Part shown: piece after piece, positions 38,813 to 51,721 of the stretch
Numbering within the stretch: the stretch's first letter is position 1
Layout of the letters: each line of letters starts with the position of its first letter
NCBI RefSeq assembly: GCF_000002865.3
Contig: NW_001865050.1
Span: 1,024,655-1,088,654, forward strand
DNA length: 64,000 bases
Direction of reading: 5' to 3'
Source: Monosiga brevicollis MX1
Taxonomy: Eukaryota > Opisthokonta > Choanoflagellata > Craspedida > Salpingoecidae
Position numbers and translations under genes: made by a program
The notes under the pieces: generated by a model
Told to the model about the DNA's origin: nothing
What the model saw: only the letters and a program-made list of their open reading frames with translations
The model's database searches: none

Positions 38813-39661
38813 TCACTGAAAAGCCAGAGCTAGCGAGACGACAGACATGATTTCGCAGACAATGTCATGGTCAGGATCTAGCAGACGCAAGCCATCACCG
38901 GCATCTCGCAGCACTGAGCCAAACAACAAGTGGGCGAGCATGAGTTGGATGGTAGGCGCACAGCAAGGGCTGGGAAGGGCAAACAAGGATTGCAAAAGCC
39001 CGTTGCAGGCGCACGGCCGTACAGTGATTGGCGCGGGGTTGAAGATCGTCGTAGTTGAAAAAGTAAAGGACGTCTGGGCCTTCGGGCGGTGGCTGGGTAC
39101 TGCCTGGGGCGGTGTAGAGGCTCACGGTGCCTTGTACCGGGATAATGATGGTGTCAAAGCGAGCACTGCGAACCGTGCCGAGGAGGTTCTCGGCATAGTG
39201 ATCTGATGGTGGGGACGTATGTTGGAAAGATAATAAGCGGTACGCTGCGGTTTTTGGTTGAATCACGGGTGCGAGGGTGTGAGGAAAACGGGTTTAGAGG
39301 GGCGACAAACCTTTCAGATTGTAGGGGGCGTCGCTGTTATTCTGGATCACCACCTTTTCCTCTGGAGAGGAAGAGGGAAGAAAAGGCGGAAGCACGGGGA
39401 GCAAGGGTGAGCCGGATCAGCGGGACGAAGGAATCAGGATCAGCACGAACACGAGCTTTCATAGCTCGTTGTTTTAAAAAAGAAGAGACAGAGACAGAGA
39501 CAGAGACAGAGACAGAGAGAGACAGAGAGAGAGAGAGAGAGGAAAAGTCAAGGCGGGGCGGGGGGCGTAGGCACCAAACATGTGGAATCACTGGGGCGTA
39601 TGAGCGAAACGAGACGGGAGATCGTACGAGTGAGGTCGATGCTGATGATGGCCAACGCCAT
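38813..39661 (-). CDS. Small uncharacterised protein, putative
   Basis: A putative spliced minus-strand gene just upstream of myosin. The ATG at 39661 starts MALAIISIDLTRTISRL. A later exon reads EKVVIQNNSDAPYNLK (about 39310-39360), then DHYAENLLGTVRSARFDTI (about 39135-39200). With a 64-nt GT-AG intron the frame continues SFTFSTTTIFNPAPITV and CAPTIQLMLAHLLFGSVLRD down to TGA at 38813-38815. The junctions keep frame and residue composition looks coding, giving about 160 aa. No domain or family is recognised. Its TGA abuts the myosin ATG, and the preceding bases (CTCTGGCTTTTCAG) also look like a splice acceptor. It may therefore be the 5' part of a longer myosin transcript instead of a separate gene. 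Confidence 0.4.
39481..39542. repeat. GACA/GA-rich microsatellite
   Basis: (AGAGAC)n grading into (GA)n. On the minus strand it forms an intron pyrimidine tract of the small putative gene. Confidence 0.9.
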
Positions 39662-40042
39662 GCTGGCGAGTTGGGTGACACTTGCGGCACACTATCAATC
39701 ATTATGCGACGAAACGGGCGAGGGCATCAAGCAGGATCGGGAGGGGGTTGTCCAGGTGAGCCACTGCACCGAACCCTAACAACTGGCGGGAGGGGTCATG
39801 GAGGACCAGTCTCTGATCCCGAAGTTGGCCATCCCACTTGGCTCAACCCTCGCCCCATCCTGTCCAAAGCCATCTTCCCAACCCCCATTGCCAAGCCAAG
39901 GAGCGGAGCGGGTGGCAAAGCACATGCACACGGCGTGCGAATGGCAGTTCAAACCCCCCCCAAGATCCCGCCCCGCCGTGTTCTCGTACCCACAAGGACT
40001 CTGATCAAAATGTCTGTCAGAGTTTTGAGCGAGCGCGTGTGT

Positions 40043-40315
40043 GTTTGAGAGAGTTTGATAGAGTTTGATAGAGTTTGATAGAGTTTGAGAGAGTTTGAGA
40101 GAGTTTGAGAGGTATAGGGAGAGATTGAGAGAGATTGATAGAGGCTAAAGAAAATTTAAGAGAAAGTTATAGGGAGTTTGAGAGATTGAGAGAAAATTTG
40201 AGAGAGATCGAGAGATTGAAAGCGATGGAGAGAGATTGAGAGAGATTGAGAGATAGAGAGAGCTTGAGAGAGATTGGAAGCGATTCAGAGAGATTGAGAG
40301 AAAGTTTGAGAGGCC
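40043..40315. repeat. Degenerate 10-bp tandem array (GAGAGTTTGA-like)
   Basis: Starts with about seven near-perfect decamers of AGAGTTTGA(T/G), then decays into variable AGAGATTGAGAG and GAGAGA units for about 200 nt more. Arg/Glu/Ser/Leu-rich ORFs over it are artefacts. Confidence 0.85.
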
Positions 40316-40965
40316 CACTGAGGTTTGGTCTTGAAGTGTTTTCAGCTGCAAACAAAGCCACAGTTGGATAGCTGCACAGATGTTCAAGTCGGCTTTTGTG
40401 TATGGCAGTCGGGGGTGTTGGGACAGGGTTGGGGTGGAAGAGCGGGGACAAGCATGGTGCGGTCCCAGCCAGATGCATCCTCCTTTGAAATGCCGTGAGA
40501 CGTGAACCCCTGTAGATAACGAGATTCCTTTGATTCTCGCCCAAACCCAAGCCATGCCCCCTTAGACACTCAAACCCAGCACCCATCCCTGCCTTTACGT
40601 TGAATCTCGGGTCCCAGGCTTGCAATTTGACCTCGTGTAAAACAGAGCGGTCGTGATTTTTTTTTTAGCTGGCGGGACAGATATGCCAGGCGTCGCCATA
40701 CACGTGCTCAGTTCAGTGCGAGCGGCACAGTGGGTTAACACCAGCTGCGAATCCATCTTCGGCCCATGGCTTTATCCGAGGGACGACTAAGACAATCAGC
40801 GCAAGTCGACGATACCAACACCACCGTGTTACGACAAAGAAACCCCCACATTATCGTCAGGCACCACAACCCTGCGCGCGGTCGTGCGCAGCCGTCTTCG
40901 TTATGAAACACTCACACACACACACACACTCTCTCTCTCATAAAAATTTATCTTTTGCGTCATTT

Positions 40966-40993
40966 TTCCTCTCTCTCTCTCTCTCACTCACTC

Positions 40994-41060
<67 letters not shown>
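40966..41060. repeat. (CT)n microsatellite abutting the assembly gap
   Basis: CT repeats run directly into the N block, so the gap was probably caused by this repeat. Confidence 0.95.
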
Positions 41061-41538
41061 NNNNNNNNNNNNNNNNNNNNNNNNNNNNNNNNNNNNNNNN
41101 NNNNNNNNNNNNNNNNNNNNNNNNNNNNNNNNNNNNNNNNNNNNNNNNNNNNNNNNNNNNNNNNNNNNNNNNNNNNNNNNNNNNNNNNNNNNNNNNNNNN
41201 NNNNNNNNNNNNNNNNNNNNNNNNNNNNNNNNNNNNNNNNNNNNNNNNNNNNNNNNNNNNNNNNNNNNNNNNNNNNNNNNNNNNNNNNNNNNNNNNNNNN
41301 NNNNNNNNNNNNNNNNNNNNNNNNNNNNNNNNNNNNNNNNNNNNNNNNNNNNNNNNNNNNNNNNNNNNNNNNNNNNNNNNNNNNNNNNNNNNNNNNNNNN
41401 NNNNNNNNNNNNNNNNNNNNNNNNNNNNNNNNNNNNNNNNNNNNNNNNNNNNNNNNNNNNNNNNNNNNNNNNNNNNNNNNNNNNNNNNNNNNNNNNNNNN
41501 NNNNNNNNNNNNNNNNNNNNNNNNNNNNNNNNNNNNNN
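41061..41538. other. Assembly gap (N run)
   Basis: 478 unknown bases. The 5' end of ASCC3 lies in or before it. Confidence 0.99.
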
Positions 41539-44500
41539 CAGCTGCTGGAGCGCTTTGCCGAGCATTGCGCCCAGCTCCACCCCAATCCAGCCATGGAGCA
41601 ACGCGCCGCCCGAAAATTGGCGACAAGCGCCTTGCCCGCTGCCGATCATGCCACCATTACGGCCTGTCTGACCGTTCTTCATGAACTCGCCGATGCCGAC
41701 GCTGCAGCCCTGGACCAGGCCGACGAGGAGGGCGGGTCCATCCCCCTCCCAGCGCCAAACAAAGACGTCCACGAGCCTTCGTCAAGCCTGTCACGCCGCA
41801 TCTTTGGCGCTGGCGTCAAGCTCGATACCCCCATACCCATCTCCCTGGATGATCTCTTACGTCGAGCCGAAGCCAATCGCGTCCGCCATCGCCGCACAGC
41901 CGCCACTGCAAACGCCTCCGCCCCGACCAAACGTCGAGAACCCCGAACCACCCCCTCGCATGGGTCCGGGCACAGCGCAGCCAGCGCCCAGTCGGCCGCA
42001 GCGGCTGCACCTCGAGCACGTCCCACCTCCACGACGACCGCCGCAGCTGCAGCCGGCCCGCCTTCTGGCCAGCATGGTGATGGGTGGCTGCTGGCCGCTT
42101 GCCTCGAAGCCTTTAATCCAGACGTCAATCTGGCCCAGCAGATTGCCGCCTCCGTGCTCACTGAACTTCGTTCCACAAAAAGCGACGATGAAATGCAATT
42201 TCAACTCATCAACCTCCTGGGTGTTGAACGGTTCGTTTGCCGCCTCGCCCCATCTGCATTCAACCGCGCCCCGCTACATTTGCTTCTCCATGCTCAGCCA
42301 GCTCTCTTGGTTGGCCCTCCCGTGAGCAGGTTCGATTTGATTGCCGAGATCTTGCAGCATCGCCGCGAGATTGCCGCCGCTCCACTCACCGGCCAAGTCC
42401 GCAGGTCAGCTCTTGGGTCCATCTACATGCTTCTGATGCTGGCAGCTCACTGTCACTCATCGACATATTGTCGCTATTTCTCATATGCGTAGCGGTGCCA
42501 GTGTCGCCGGCAACGCCAGTGCGCCTCGCGCTCAGCCATCTATTGTCAGCAGCATCACCGTTCAGACTGCCGCTGAAAAGAAAGAACTCAAAGAGCTGCG
42601 CAAGCAGGAGAAGCGGTCAGTTGGCGTGGCCAAGCTATCATTTCTGTGTCTCTCCCGCGCAGCATGGTTTCTGCTGCGTCCTGTGCCAGACGTTTAGGCC
42701 CCATGTCATGGTCGCCTTTAGCCCCTACTCTTGGTTCAAGGCCTGCAAGCACAGTTCATTTCACTCATACATTCACGCTCCATGTGGTGATTCTTCTGCA
42801 CAGGCTGGCCAAGGTGGCGGCCAAACAGCGCAACGCAGTGGATGAGTCAGCCATGTCTGATGAGGATCGCCTTGCGGCTCTGCTTGGGTATCGCCCCGAG
42901 GATGCCTTGGAAGTCCGGCGCGCAGCACTCGACCGAGCGGCCCAGCAACCTATTTTCACCGCCGCAGCCCAGGCGCCCCGCGCTGAAAAGTATCCCTTTG
43001 TCTTTGACTCAAAGCAAGATATTCAGGTCGCTTCCGCCTACATTCAGGGCTCAAAGGTAAGTTTGCTCAGCAACGCGTCAGCCGTCCAGCGGCTGCCATG
43101 TCATCCAATACCCGCCTCATCGTGCCGGCTTGCCCGTTGTCAGCTGATGCTCCCAGCCAATACAATTCGCGAGCAAGATGGCCGACGGGAGGAAGTCACC
43201 ATTCCACCCCCAGAGCGCCGCCCTCCCATGACCTCAGAACGTCGCATTCGCGTCGACGAGCTCAACCCCATCGGCCGTCTCGCCTTTCAGGGGTTTGAAG
43301 CCCTGAATCGCATCCAAAGCATTGTATACGAGACTGCTTATAAAACCAATGAGAACCTGCTGGTCTGCGCGCCTACAGGCGCTGGCAAGACCAACATTGC
43401 CATGCTAAGCATCCTACGCGCGGTCGAGCAGGTTCGACTTGTTAACCACCGATACTTTTGCGCCCTCTCCCAGCCGCATGCACACCCGAGGGCATTGCTT
43501 GCTCATTGTCATCCCTGCAAATATTGGTCTCGCGCGTCAATGCTTCTTGGGGGGTCCTGTTGTGCAGCACGTAGAGCAAGGCGTTATCCAGAAGGACAAG
43601 TTCAAAATGGTATACGTGGCTCCGATGAAGGCCCTCGCCGCAGAAATGACGGCGTCGTTTGCCAAGCGGTTAGATACTTGTCGCAGCGATGCCATCCAGC
43701 CCTCTGTTCATTTGCCGTGCCACTCATTGGCTCATCTTGCTTGAATTGCAGCCTAGCCCCGCTCAACTTGAGCGTCAAGGAGCTTACAGGTGACATGCAG
43801 CTCTCCAAGGCGGAGATTATGGCAACCAACATGCTCGTGGTTACGCCCGAAAAGTGGGACGTGGTCACTCGCAAGAGTACGGGCGACGCTGCGCTTTCCC
43901 AGCTTGTGCGCCTGCTCATCATCGACGAGGTCCATCTTTTGCACGACGAGCGTGGTCCCGTCATTGAAAGCCTGGTTGCTCGTACTCTTCGCTTGGTCGA
44001 GTCATCTCAGAGCATGATTCGCATTGTTGGTCTGTCGGCCACCCTGCCAAACTATGTCGATGTTGCCGCCTTTTTGCGAGTGAATCCTTACAAGGGCCTT
44101 TTTCATTTTGATGGCGGTATGTCGCAGCGCCTGCGCTCCAGGCCCCGTGTTGTCGATCCACGCGTGTCTCTCGGCGTTGCGTTTGCGATTACCGTTTGTT
44201 TTCTTTAACATGGGCCATGTGGGTACCCTATGCTAGGGTTTCGCCCCGTGCCCCTGCAAACTACGTTCATTGGTGTCAAGGCCAAGAATCGCTTCAAGGC
44301 CGCCAACGACATGGACGAGTGCTGCTTCGAGAAGGTGACTTCATAGCCGAGTGCCCTGCCCCTACTGAGCCCAACCCCGAAAACTAATGCCGGGTCTGTT
44401 GGGTGTGGCCAGGTTCTCGAAAATGTTGAGCGTGGCGAGCAAGTTATGATCTTCGTGCACGCTCGCAATGCTACCTTTACCACGGCCTCCAAAATGGTCG

Positions 44501-47500
44501 AGCTAGCCCAAGGGTACGCGCGTTTTGAATGGATGGAATGGGTCGAGTCGCTTCCTGTCTGACTCTATGTAACACTGCTACCTTTCTTAACCTCATTTCT
44601 GCCTTGCGCAGTCAAGGCGTGTCCTCGGTGTTTGACTGTTCCGATGCCGGCGTGGAATACGAGAGCGCTAAGAAAGCCATCATGAACTCTCGCAACAAAC
44701 AGTTGAAGGAACTTTTCTCCAAGGGCTTTGCCATCCACCATGCGGGCATGATGCGCTCGGATCGCAACCTGGTCGAAAAATATTTTGCCAAAAAGCTCAT
44801 CAAAGTGCGTCCTCTTACATCCCTTTATTGAGCCACGATTGCCTGACGCTCGCCGCTCGCCGCTCGCCGCGAGTTTCAATCACTGGCTTGTGTTTTGGGG
44901 CAACAGGTGCTCTGCTGTACGGCCACTCTGGCTTGGGGTGTCAATCTTCCAGCGCACGCCGTCGTGATCAAGGGCACTCAGCTCTATGATGCACAACAGG
45001 GCAATTTCGTTGACCTGGGCATTCTCGACGTACAGCAGGTATGCATGCACCTTTTGTCTTTGGTTTGCACTGTGCGATGGTGCGGCATGGATGTTTGATC
45101 ACGAATTGTGATGGTGTCTCTGGGCAGATTTTTGGTCGCGCTGGCCGACCCCAATTCGACAGTTACGGCGAGGCATACTTGATCACGTCCCATGACAAGC
45201 TGTCCCACTATTTGTCCCGCATCATGAACCAAAAGCCGATCGAAAGCAATTTCAAAACCCGAATCAATGACAACCTCAACGCCGAGGTGCGCTCACTGCT
45301 GCTCGTTCCTCTTGCGCTTGGCCCGTCACTTGGTGGGTGCTCACTGGCTCTTGTGCCACATCTTGTCGATCTTTAGGTTGCGTTGGGCACTGTGACCACA
45401 GTGGAGGAGGCCATTGAGTGGTTGAGCTATTCTTACCTCTTTGTTCGCATGCGCCGCAATCCAATGGCGTATGGCATCACGCCCACACAGCGGTTCGTCG
45501 GTGCTCATTCGTCGGCACCTGCGTCCTGTGCGTCACGTGCCTCACTTGGTGGTCTCTTGATGTGTTCACAGTCAAGATCCCACGCTGCGCCAAGTGCGCG
45601 AGGAAATCATCATAGCCAGTGCGCGTTGCCTGGATGACGCTCGCATGATCCGCTTCCAAGAAGCGGCCGGCTTTCTCAATTCGACAGACATGGTGCGTGC
45701 GTGCGTGCATGTGTGCGTGCGTGTGTGTACAAGCAGACGCACTTTCACTTCAGCAGCTCGAGGCTTTGTACCTTGAACGCAACTCCGACGTTGCCGGCTT
45801 GCCATGATCTGATGAAAGCTCGCGTTGGTCCCTGCAGGGTCGGATTGCCAGCCACTTTTACATCCGCGTTGAAAGCATCGAAACCTTCAATGAGCTCAAC
45901 AAAAACGTCATGACCGAGGCAGACATCCTGGCCATGGTCAGCCGGTCTCAAGAGTTTGAGCAAATCAAGGTAAACCGAGAAAGTCTTTGGCGCGTTGCCA
46001 CAACACCGTACGCCTTGATAACAGAACTTCCTTTTGCGCTTTAATCCTGATGCAGTCTCGCGATGAAGAAATGGACGAGTTGAAGCTGCTTCTGGACGAC
46101 GCCTGCGTGTTGCATCCCGTCAAGGGCGGTATCGAGAACACTTACGGCAAAGTGAACATTCTCCTCCAAGCCTATATTTCGGTGAGTAGGCACGATCAGA
46201 GCACCGGTGTGCTTCCCGTTGACTGTGTGGCTGACTTGATATGTGTTTGCGCCGCCCACTCAATCCTTGGCACTGGTCACAGCAAGCACCAATCTACTCG
46301 TTTTCCTTGATTTCCGACATGAACTACGTGGCTCAAAATGCCGGTCGTATCCTGCGTGCGCTCTTTGAAATGGCCGTGCGCCAGAATCGCGGTACCATGG
46401 CCAGCACGCTGCTACGGCTGTGTAAGTGCGTGGATCGCCGCCAGTGGTATGGACTCAACTCACCCCTGCGTCAGGTACGCTTTGCCTTGCCCCATTTGCT
46501 CCCCACCCACGTTTACCCCAGGCGTGGAACCGACAACTACAAAAAGAAATGCACAACAGTTCTGATCTGCCCCTTGCTGGCTCCTATGGCTGATAGCTGG
46601 ATCACTACTTGAAACCAGAAGTGCTCTACAAGATTGAGAGCCGTAATTTGACCGTGGATGATTTGCGTGAGATGGACAAGAGCGAGATTGCCGATTACTT
46701 GCGCAGCCCCGCCATCGCCGAGCGGGTGCAGCGCGCAGCATGGATGATTCCCAGCATCGATCTCGAAGTGAACCTCCGCCCGATTACACGCACCGTGGTT
46801 CAGGTTCGTCCTTCGCCTTGGGCCACTTTGTAACTTTGTGGATAATGGCCGCTCACACCTGACATGGTATTGCCGATTTAGGTGACTTTGACAATTACGC
46901 CTGCTTTCGAGTGGAACATGAAGTACCACGGTGGCAGCCAGCACTTCTGGATCATGGTGGAAGATCGTAAGTGCCAATCAATCAATGCTTGGGTGGCTGA
47001 TCAGCAACAAAAGGTTAGCGTCTATAAACTTGCGGTTTTTTTTTGCTCATGTGATTCTTGTGTTTTCGACCCGCTTCATCGTGCCCATGATAGCCGCTAC
47101 GGAGCATCTTTATCACTCTGAGCTGTTTGCTTTGCACGCTGACAAGTGCCGAAGCCGCAATCCTGAGGACCGCGTTCAATCGCTTTCTTTCACCATTCCC
47201 ATTTTTGAACCCCTGCCACCACAATATTACGTGCGAGCCATCAGCGATCACTGGTTGGGGTCGGAAACGGTTGAACCCGTCACTTTTAAGCACTTGATTC
47301 TTCCCGAGCTGCATCCGCCACACACCGACCTTTTGGACCTGCAGCCGCTGTCCAAGGCGGCCTTCAACGACCCACGCATCGAGGACCTCTATCGCTTTAC
47401 CCATTTTAATCCCGTGCAGACGCAGGTGTTTCACACGGTCTATCACACCGACCACAACGTCCTTTTGGGCGCTCCTACGGGTTCGGGTAAAACGGTGGTG

Positions 47501-50500
47501 GCCGAGTTGGCTCTTTACCGCCTCTTTCGGGAACACCCCGGCAAGAAGGCCGTGTACATCGCGCCCCTCAAGGTTAGATCAAGCTCCTAGCACGGCTTTG
47601 CTAACCCCTCAGCAGGGTTGATCTCATGTCGATCTTTGATGTGCGCGCGCGTTTAGGCTCTGGTCCGTGAGCGCATGGACGATTGGCAAATCCGCCTTCA
47701 ACAAAAGCTTGGCCGCCGCGTGGTCGAGCTGACCGGTGATGTCACGCCCGATGCACGAGCCATTGAGCGCGCGGATGTGATTGTGACCACCCCAGAAAAA
47801 TGGGATGGTATCTCGCGTTCTTGGCAAAATCGTGACTATGTCCGCAAGGTGGGTTATCTCTTTGTTGGCTCTGCCCCTCCTCGACGCCGGAAGCACGTCA
47901 CTCACATTGGATGTCGAGTTGTTTTTGTTTCGTTTGAATTACTTTCCCTCCTTTTTGAGTAGGTCACGCTCGTGATTATTGATGAGATTCATCTGCTGGG
48001 TGGTGACCGTGGGCCTGTCATCGAGGTGATTGTGTCCCGCACCAACTACATCTCAGCACACACTTCTCACAAAGTACGTCGACAATGAACTTGTTTGCCT
48101 TTCTCGGTGGAGCTTGAGCTTTTCAGACTTATGTTCTTGTGCCAAAACCGTCTTACCGCAAATCAGGTGCGCATCGTGGGTTTGTCCACGGCTTTGGCCA
48201 ATGCTCACGATCTGGCCAACTGGCTGGGGATTACTCGCGCCGGCCTGTTCAACTTCAAGCCATCGGTTCGGCCCGTCCCGCTGACCAAGCATATTCAGGG
48301 TTACCCTGGCAAGCACTACTGCCCGCGAATGGCTACCATGAACAAACCCACCTACGCCGCCATTCGCACACACAGCCCAGAAAAACCCGTGCTAGTCTTT
48401 GTATCCTCCCGTCGCCAAACGCGTTTAACGGCAGTGGACCTCATCTCCTTTTGCGTGGCTGATGACCGCACCAAGCAATGGGTTCACTTGCCGGAGAACG
48501 AGTTGGAGGCCATTCTCAGCACCATCCGAGACCCTCATCTGAAGCATGCGCTCAACTTTGGCATCGGCATGCACCATGCCGGTCTCCACGAGCGGGATCG
48601 AAAGGTGCGTTCGACAATCACGTGCTTGAAAAGCAAACCGAACGTCGTGTTGTGCAGCTCACCCTTGGTCGGCCGGTGTTTGTAGACGGTGGAAGAGTTG
48701 TTTTTGTCGCACAAGATTCAGGTGCTCGTGGCCACCGCCACGCTGGCCTGGGGTGTCAACTTGCCTGCGCACCTGGTCGTGGTGAAGGGCACCGAGTTTT
48801 TTGATGGCAAGACCGGCCGTTACGTTGACTTTGACATTACAGACATTTTGCAAATGACAGGTCGTGCAGGGCGCCCTCAGTTTGATGATCACGGTGTGGC
48901 TGTGATCATGGTTCACGACGTCAAAAAGCACTTTTACAAAAAGTTTATGCACGAGCCCTTTCCTGTCGAATCGGCACTGGCTGGCCAGCTGGTCAACCAC
49001 TTTAATGCCGAGATTGTGGCCGGCACCATCGCCTCCAAGCAAGCGGCTATGGACTACTTGACCTGGACTTATTTCTATCGCCGCCTGCTGATGAACCCGT
49101 CGTACTACCATCTCGAGGACACGGAGCCCGAGGGTGTCAACAAGTTTTTGTCAGAGCTGGTGGAGGACTGCATCTGGCAGCTCGTGCAATCGGGCTGCGT
49201 GGTGGTGGGAGAGGACAACGTCTCTCTGGAGCCAGACGTGCTTGGTCGCATCGCGTCCTACTATTATTTAGACCATCAAACCGTGCGCCATTTCCGCAAC
49301 GAGATGCGTGACCACCTCAACATCCCAGAGCTCCTCAAGGTTGGTTGGCATGGCATGTGCTTATGCCTCGGACTCAGAAGGGCGTCAATGCGTGGCAGCC
49401 TGAGCTTGAACTGACGCGGCGTGTGTGCTGTATTGTTGCTCGACACTGACTGATTGTTGCGCAGATGTTATGTGATTGCCAGGAGTTTGCCGAGCTGCCC
49501 GTGCGTCACAACGAGGATGAGCTCAATGGCCAACTGGCCAAGGATTGTCTGCTGCCCGTGCCACAAAGCGCACTGGACTCACCGCACGTCAAGGCCAACC
49601 TTTTGCTGCAAGCACACTTCTCACGGTACGCGCAGCAATTTCTGTGTGACTGGGCACAGTGACGTACAGCAGCGTCTCTCTCCTGATCTAATGCTGGTTT
49701 GTGGTGTAGTCTGAAGCTGCCCATTCCCGATTATCGCACGGACACCAAGCGGGTGTTGGATCAGTGCATTCGTATTTTGCAGGCTATGGCAGATGTGGCG
49801 GCAGATGCGGGTCACCTGACAACCACACTCAACATAATGTCGCTGACCCAGATGGTAGTGCAGGGGCGCTGGATTACAGACTCCTCGCTGACCTGTTTGC
49901 CCGGGGTGGAGTCACTACATGCTGATGCCATGGCAGGCTGGCGACCTTCGATTGTATGCCTTCCCCAGCTCATTGAACGGGCCGCAGTTGCTCGCGATGC
50001 TACCCAAGCTCGTTTGCGGGAGTTGCTGGGCCAGGATAAGGCGCAACAATGCATGTCGGCCCTGACCACCATGCCTCGGATCAACGTGTCGCTTCGCGTG
50101 CTGGATGCCGAGCTGGAGGCTTTGCAGCCTGATACGGCCTACACACTTGAGGTGGGCTCCGCCTGAACCACGTGGGACAAGAGAAAAGCAGGGGGGGGGG
50201 TGGCACCAACGTGCCGGCCAGCGGCAAAGGGCGAGTTGTTAGGATCTTAATCTTTCGTTTTTGTTTTTCTTGTTTCTAATTTTTTTTTATCGGATACCTT
50301 TTTGTGGGTGTAGGTGCATTTTGAGCGACTCCAAGCTGTCAAGCAAGCTCAGGCCGTGGCGCCCGCGTTTCCAAAGCCCATCGACGAGAGTTGGTGGCTC
50401 GTGCTGGGAGACACAACCACGGGGGAGTTGATTGCGCTGAAACGCATGGGCCCAATTCGCTCTCGCTCTCGCACGACCATCCAATTTTACACCCCCGGGG

Positions 50501-50762
50501 TAAGCCTTTTGCTCCGCTGCGCCTGCCTGCTGGCTTTTCTATTTTTTTTTTTTTTTCCGAATCCGGCCGACACCTGATCCTTTGACAATGGTGACTCGAT
50601 GCTTTGCCAATTTAGGAAACGGGCGACTTTTCCTACACGTTTTTCATGATGTCGTCTGCTTACCTGGGCCTGGATCAGCAGTACGACCTGGGGATGACGG
50701 TCACGGACGCCGAGGTTGTGGAGCATGTGGAAGCGCCAGAAACAGTGGTCAAGCCGCAGTAG
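41539..50762 (+). CDS. ASCC3: ASCC3-type Ski2-like RNA/DNA helicase, 5' end in gap
   Basis: About 20 exons. The first visible exon is N-terminal ([16 protein letters not shown], low-complexity Ala/Ser/Thr). Cassette 1 has [20 protein letters not shown] (43352-43410), [15 protein letters not shown] (about 43917), [19 protein letters not shown] and a first Sec63 unit. Cassette 2 has [20 protein letters not shown] (47468-47530), IIDEIHLL (47975-47998), [65 protein letters not shown] and a second Sec63 unit ending in [20 protein letters not shown] and [10 protein letters not shown]. The ESSQSM and STALANA wording separates ASCC3 from the spliceosomal paralogue SNRNP200. The stop is TAG 50760-50762; a frame that stops at 50166 is intron read-through. 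ASCC3 drives the ASC-1/RQT complex that splits collided ribosomes, and it also aids alkylation repair. The first exons are missing because of the gap. Confidence 0.95.
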
Positions 50763-51721
50763 CCGCAGTTGGGTGTCTTTGTCAGTGCTGTGCAACAGCG
50801 AATGACGACCAGGATGACTGGTTTTACTTCGTTCAACCTCTTGTTCGGGAGGAGGTTCAGCCAAAATTTGAACTCGTCGAGATCCATCGATTCTTGGCCT
50901 TGCGTATCGAACATAGCGCGTGCATCACCGTAACCAACGTGCGGGTCGGTCTGAACAACAGCAGCCGCTGATGAATTGTCGTTGGGGGCTGGCATTCTAA
51001 AAAGACATAGAATACAAATTTTTAGCACCCTACGCGGTCTTCACTCTCCCAAAATCCATCGCACCATACTTTGGATGGCTCACGGACAACCGAAACGGCC
51101 AAGTTCAAAGAACATCACCTCGCCCAAAACATCTGTTAGAGTCAAATCCGGTCAGACGCCGTGGAACCTAACAGCATCACAGAAACTTTAAGACAGGAAG
51201 GTCGGGAAACGGGCGCCAGGCGTAAAGTGGTCGACCCGCCCTCAAGGGCTAAGAACAATAATACGAATTAGACATCTTTTACATTCTTCGCACTCTCGTT
51301 CAGAATAATTGCTTGACAGTTTGGAGTCGCTCAAAACGCATGACAAGAATATGAATAATATAGCTCAGGTCGAGTTGACTGCCCTCACACGCATGGGCAT
51401 AATTCGCTCCCGCTCTCGCATGACCATCCAATTTGACACCCCCGAGCTATGAGCTTTTTGCTTCGTAGCGCCATCTCTTTTTTTTTTTTTTTTTTTTTTT
51501 GTGATTTTATTTTTTCGACAGTAGTGACTCGATTCAACTGCTGTAGATCCATCAATTGGGTTTTGGTACCCCAATCGAATTCTCTTCCCCTTCGATAACA
51601 ACCAAAACAAACAGAACCAACCAAATCCCTCGTCCCCTCATGGGACAGACCCTGCATGTCCAATCGCGCTACCCTTGCTGCCCCCCCGACCTGGCATTGC
51701 AACACAATTGACTTTCGGCGG
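50763..51721. other. Convergent intergenic region with ASCC3 fragment
   Basis: Lies between the ASCC3 stop and the DUF4336 gene stop. Apart from the decayed ASCC3 exon copy at 51372-51535, which includes a T26 run, nothing coding is seen. Confidence 0.5.
51372..51535 (+). pseudogene. Decayed duplicate of ASCC3 penultimate exon plus intron start
   Basis: Bases 51372-51447 match 50426-50501 (the exon coding [16 protein letters not shown]) in almost every codon. The copy still reads ELTALTRMGIIRSRSRMTI before a TGA. The similarity continues past the exon edge into the intron, including the GCTTTTTGCTTCG-like segment, the long T run and GTGACTCGAT. The copy has lost the GT donor (CCGGGGTAAG became CCGAGCTATG). 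It is therefore a segmental DNA duplication, not a processed copy. Confidence 0.8.

Larger units (their letters stand above)
39662..41060. other. Repeat-rich intergenic region left of the assembly gap
   Basis: About 1.4 kb without a supported gene. It contains a decanucleotide tandem array (40043-40315), a T9 run (40658-40666), CA then CT microsatellites (40914-41060), and upstream sequence for the genes on either side. Long ORFs here read through low-complexity DNA or the N gap. Confidence 0.5.

Noticed and set aside
39206-40048. 280-codon plus-strand ORF
   Set aside because: Reads through a GACA microsatellite and lies antisense to the small putative gene; low complexity.
40903-42492. 529-codon frame through the N block
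   Set aside because: It starts in CT repeats and reads Ns. Only the part after 41539 is real (ASCC3), and even that crosses an intron after about 42228.
43352-49414. SNRNP200/Brr2 as an alternative for the double-cassette helicase
   Set aside because: ESSQSMIRI in cassette 1, [10 protein letters not shown] and [10 protein letters not shown] in cassette 2, and the [10 protein letters not shown] terminus match ASCC3 better.
50101-50166. ASCC3 stop at 50166
   Set aside because: Produced by reading into an intron (GAG|gtgggc). The conserved C-terminal exons continue at 50314 and about 50617.
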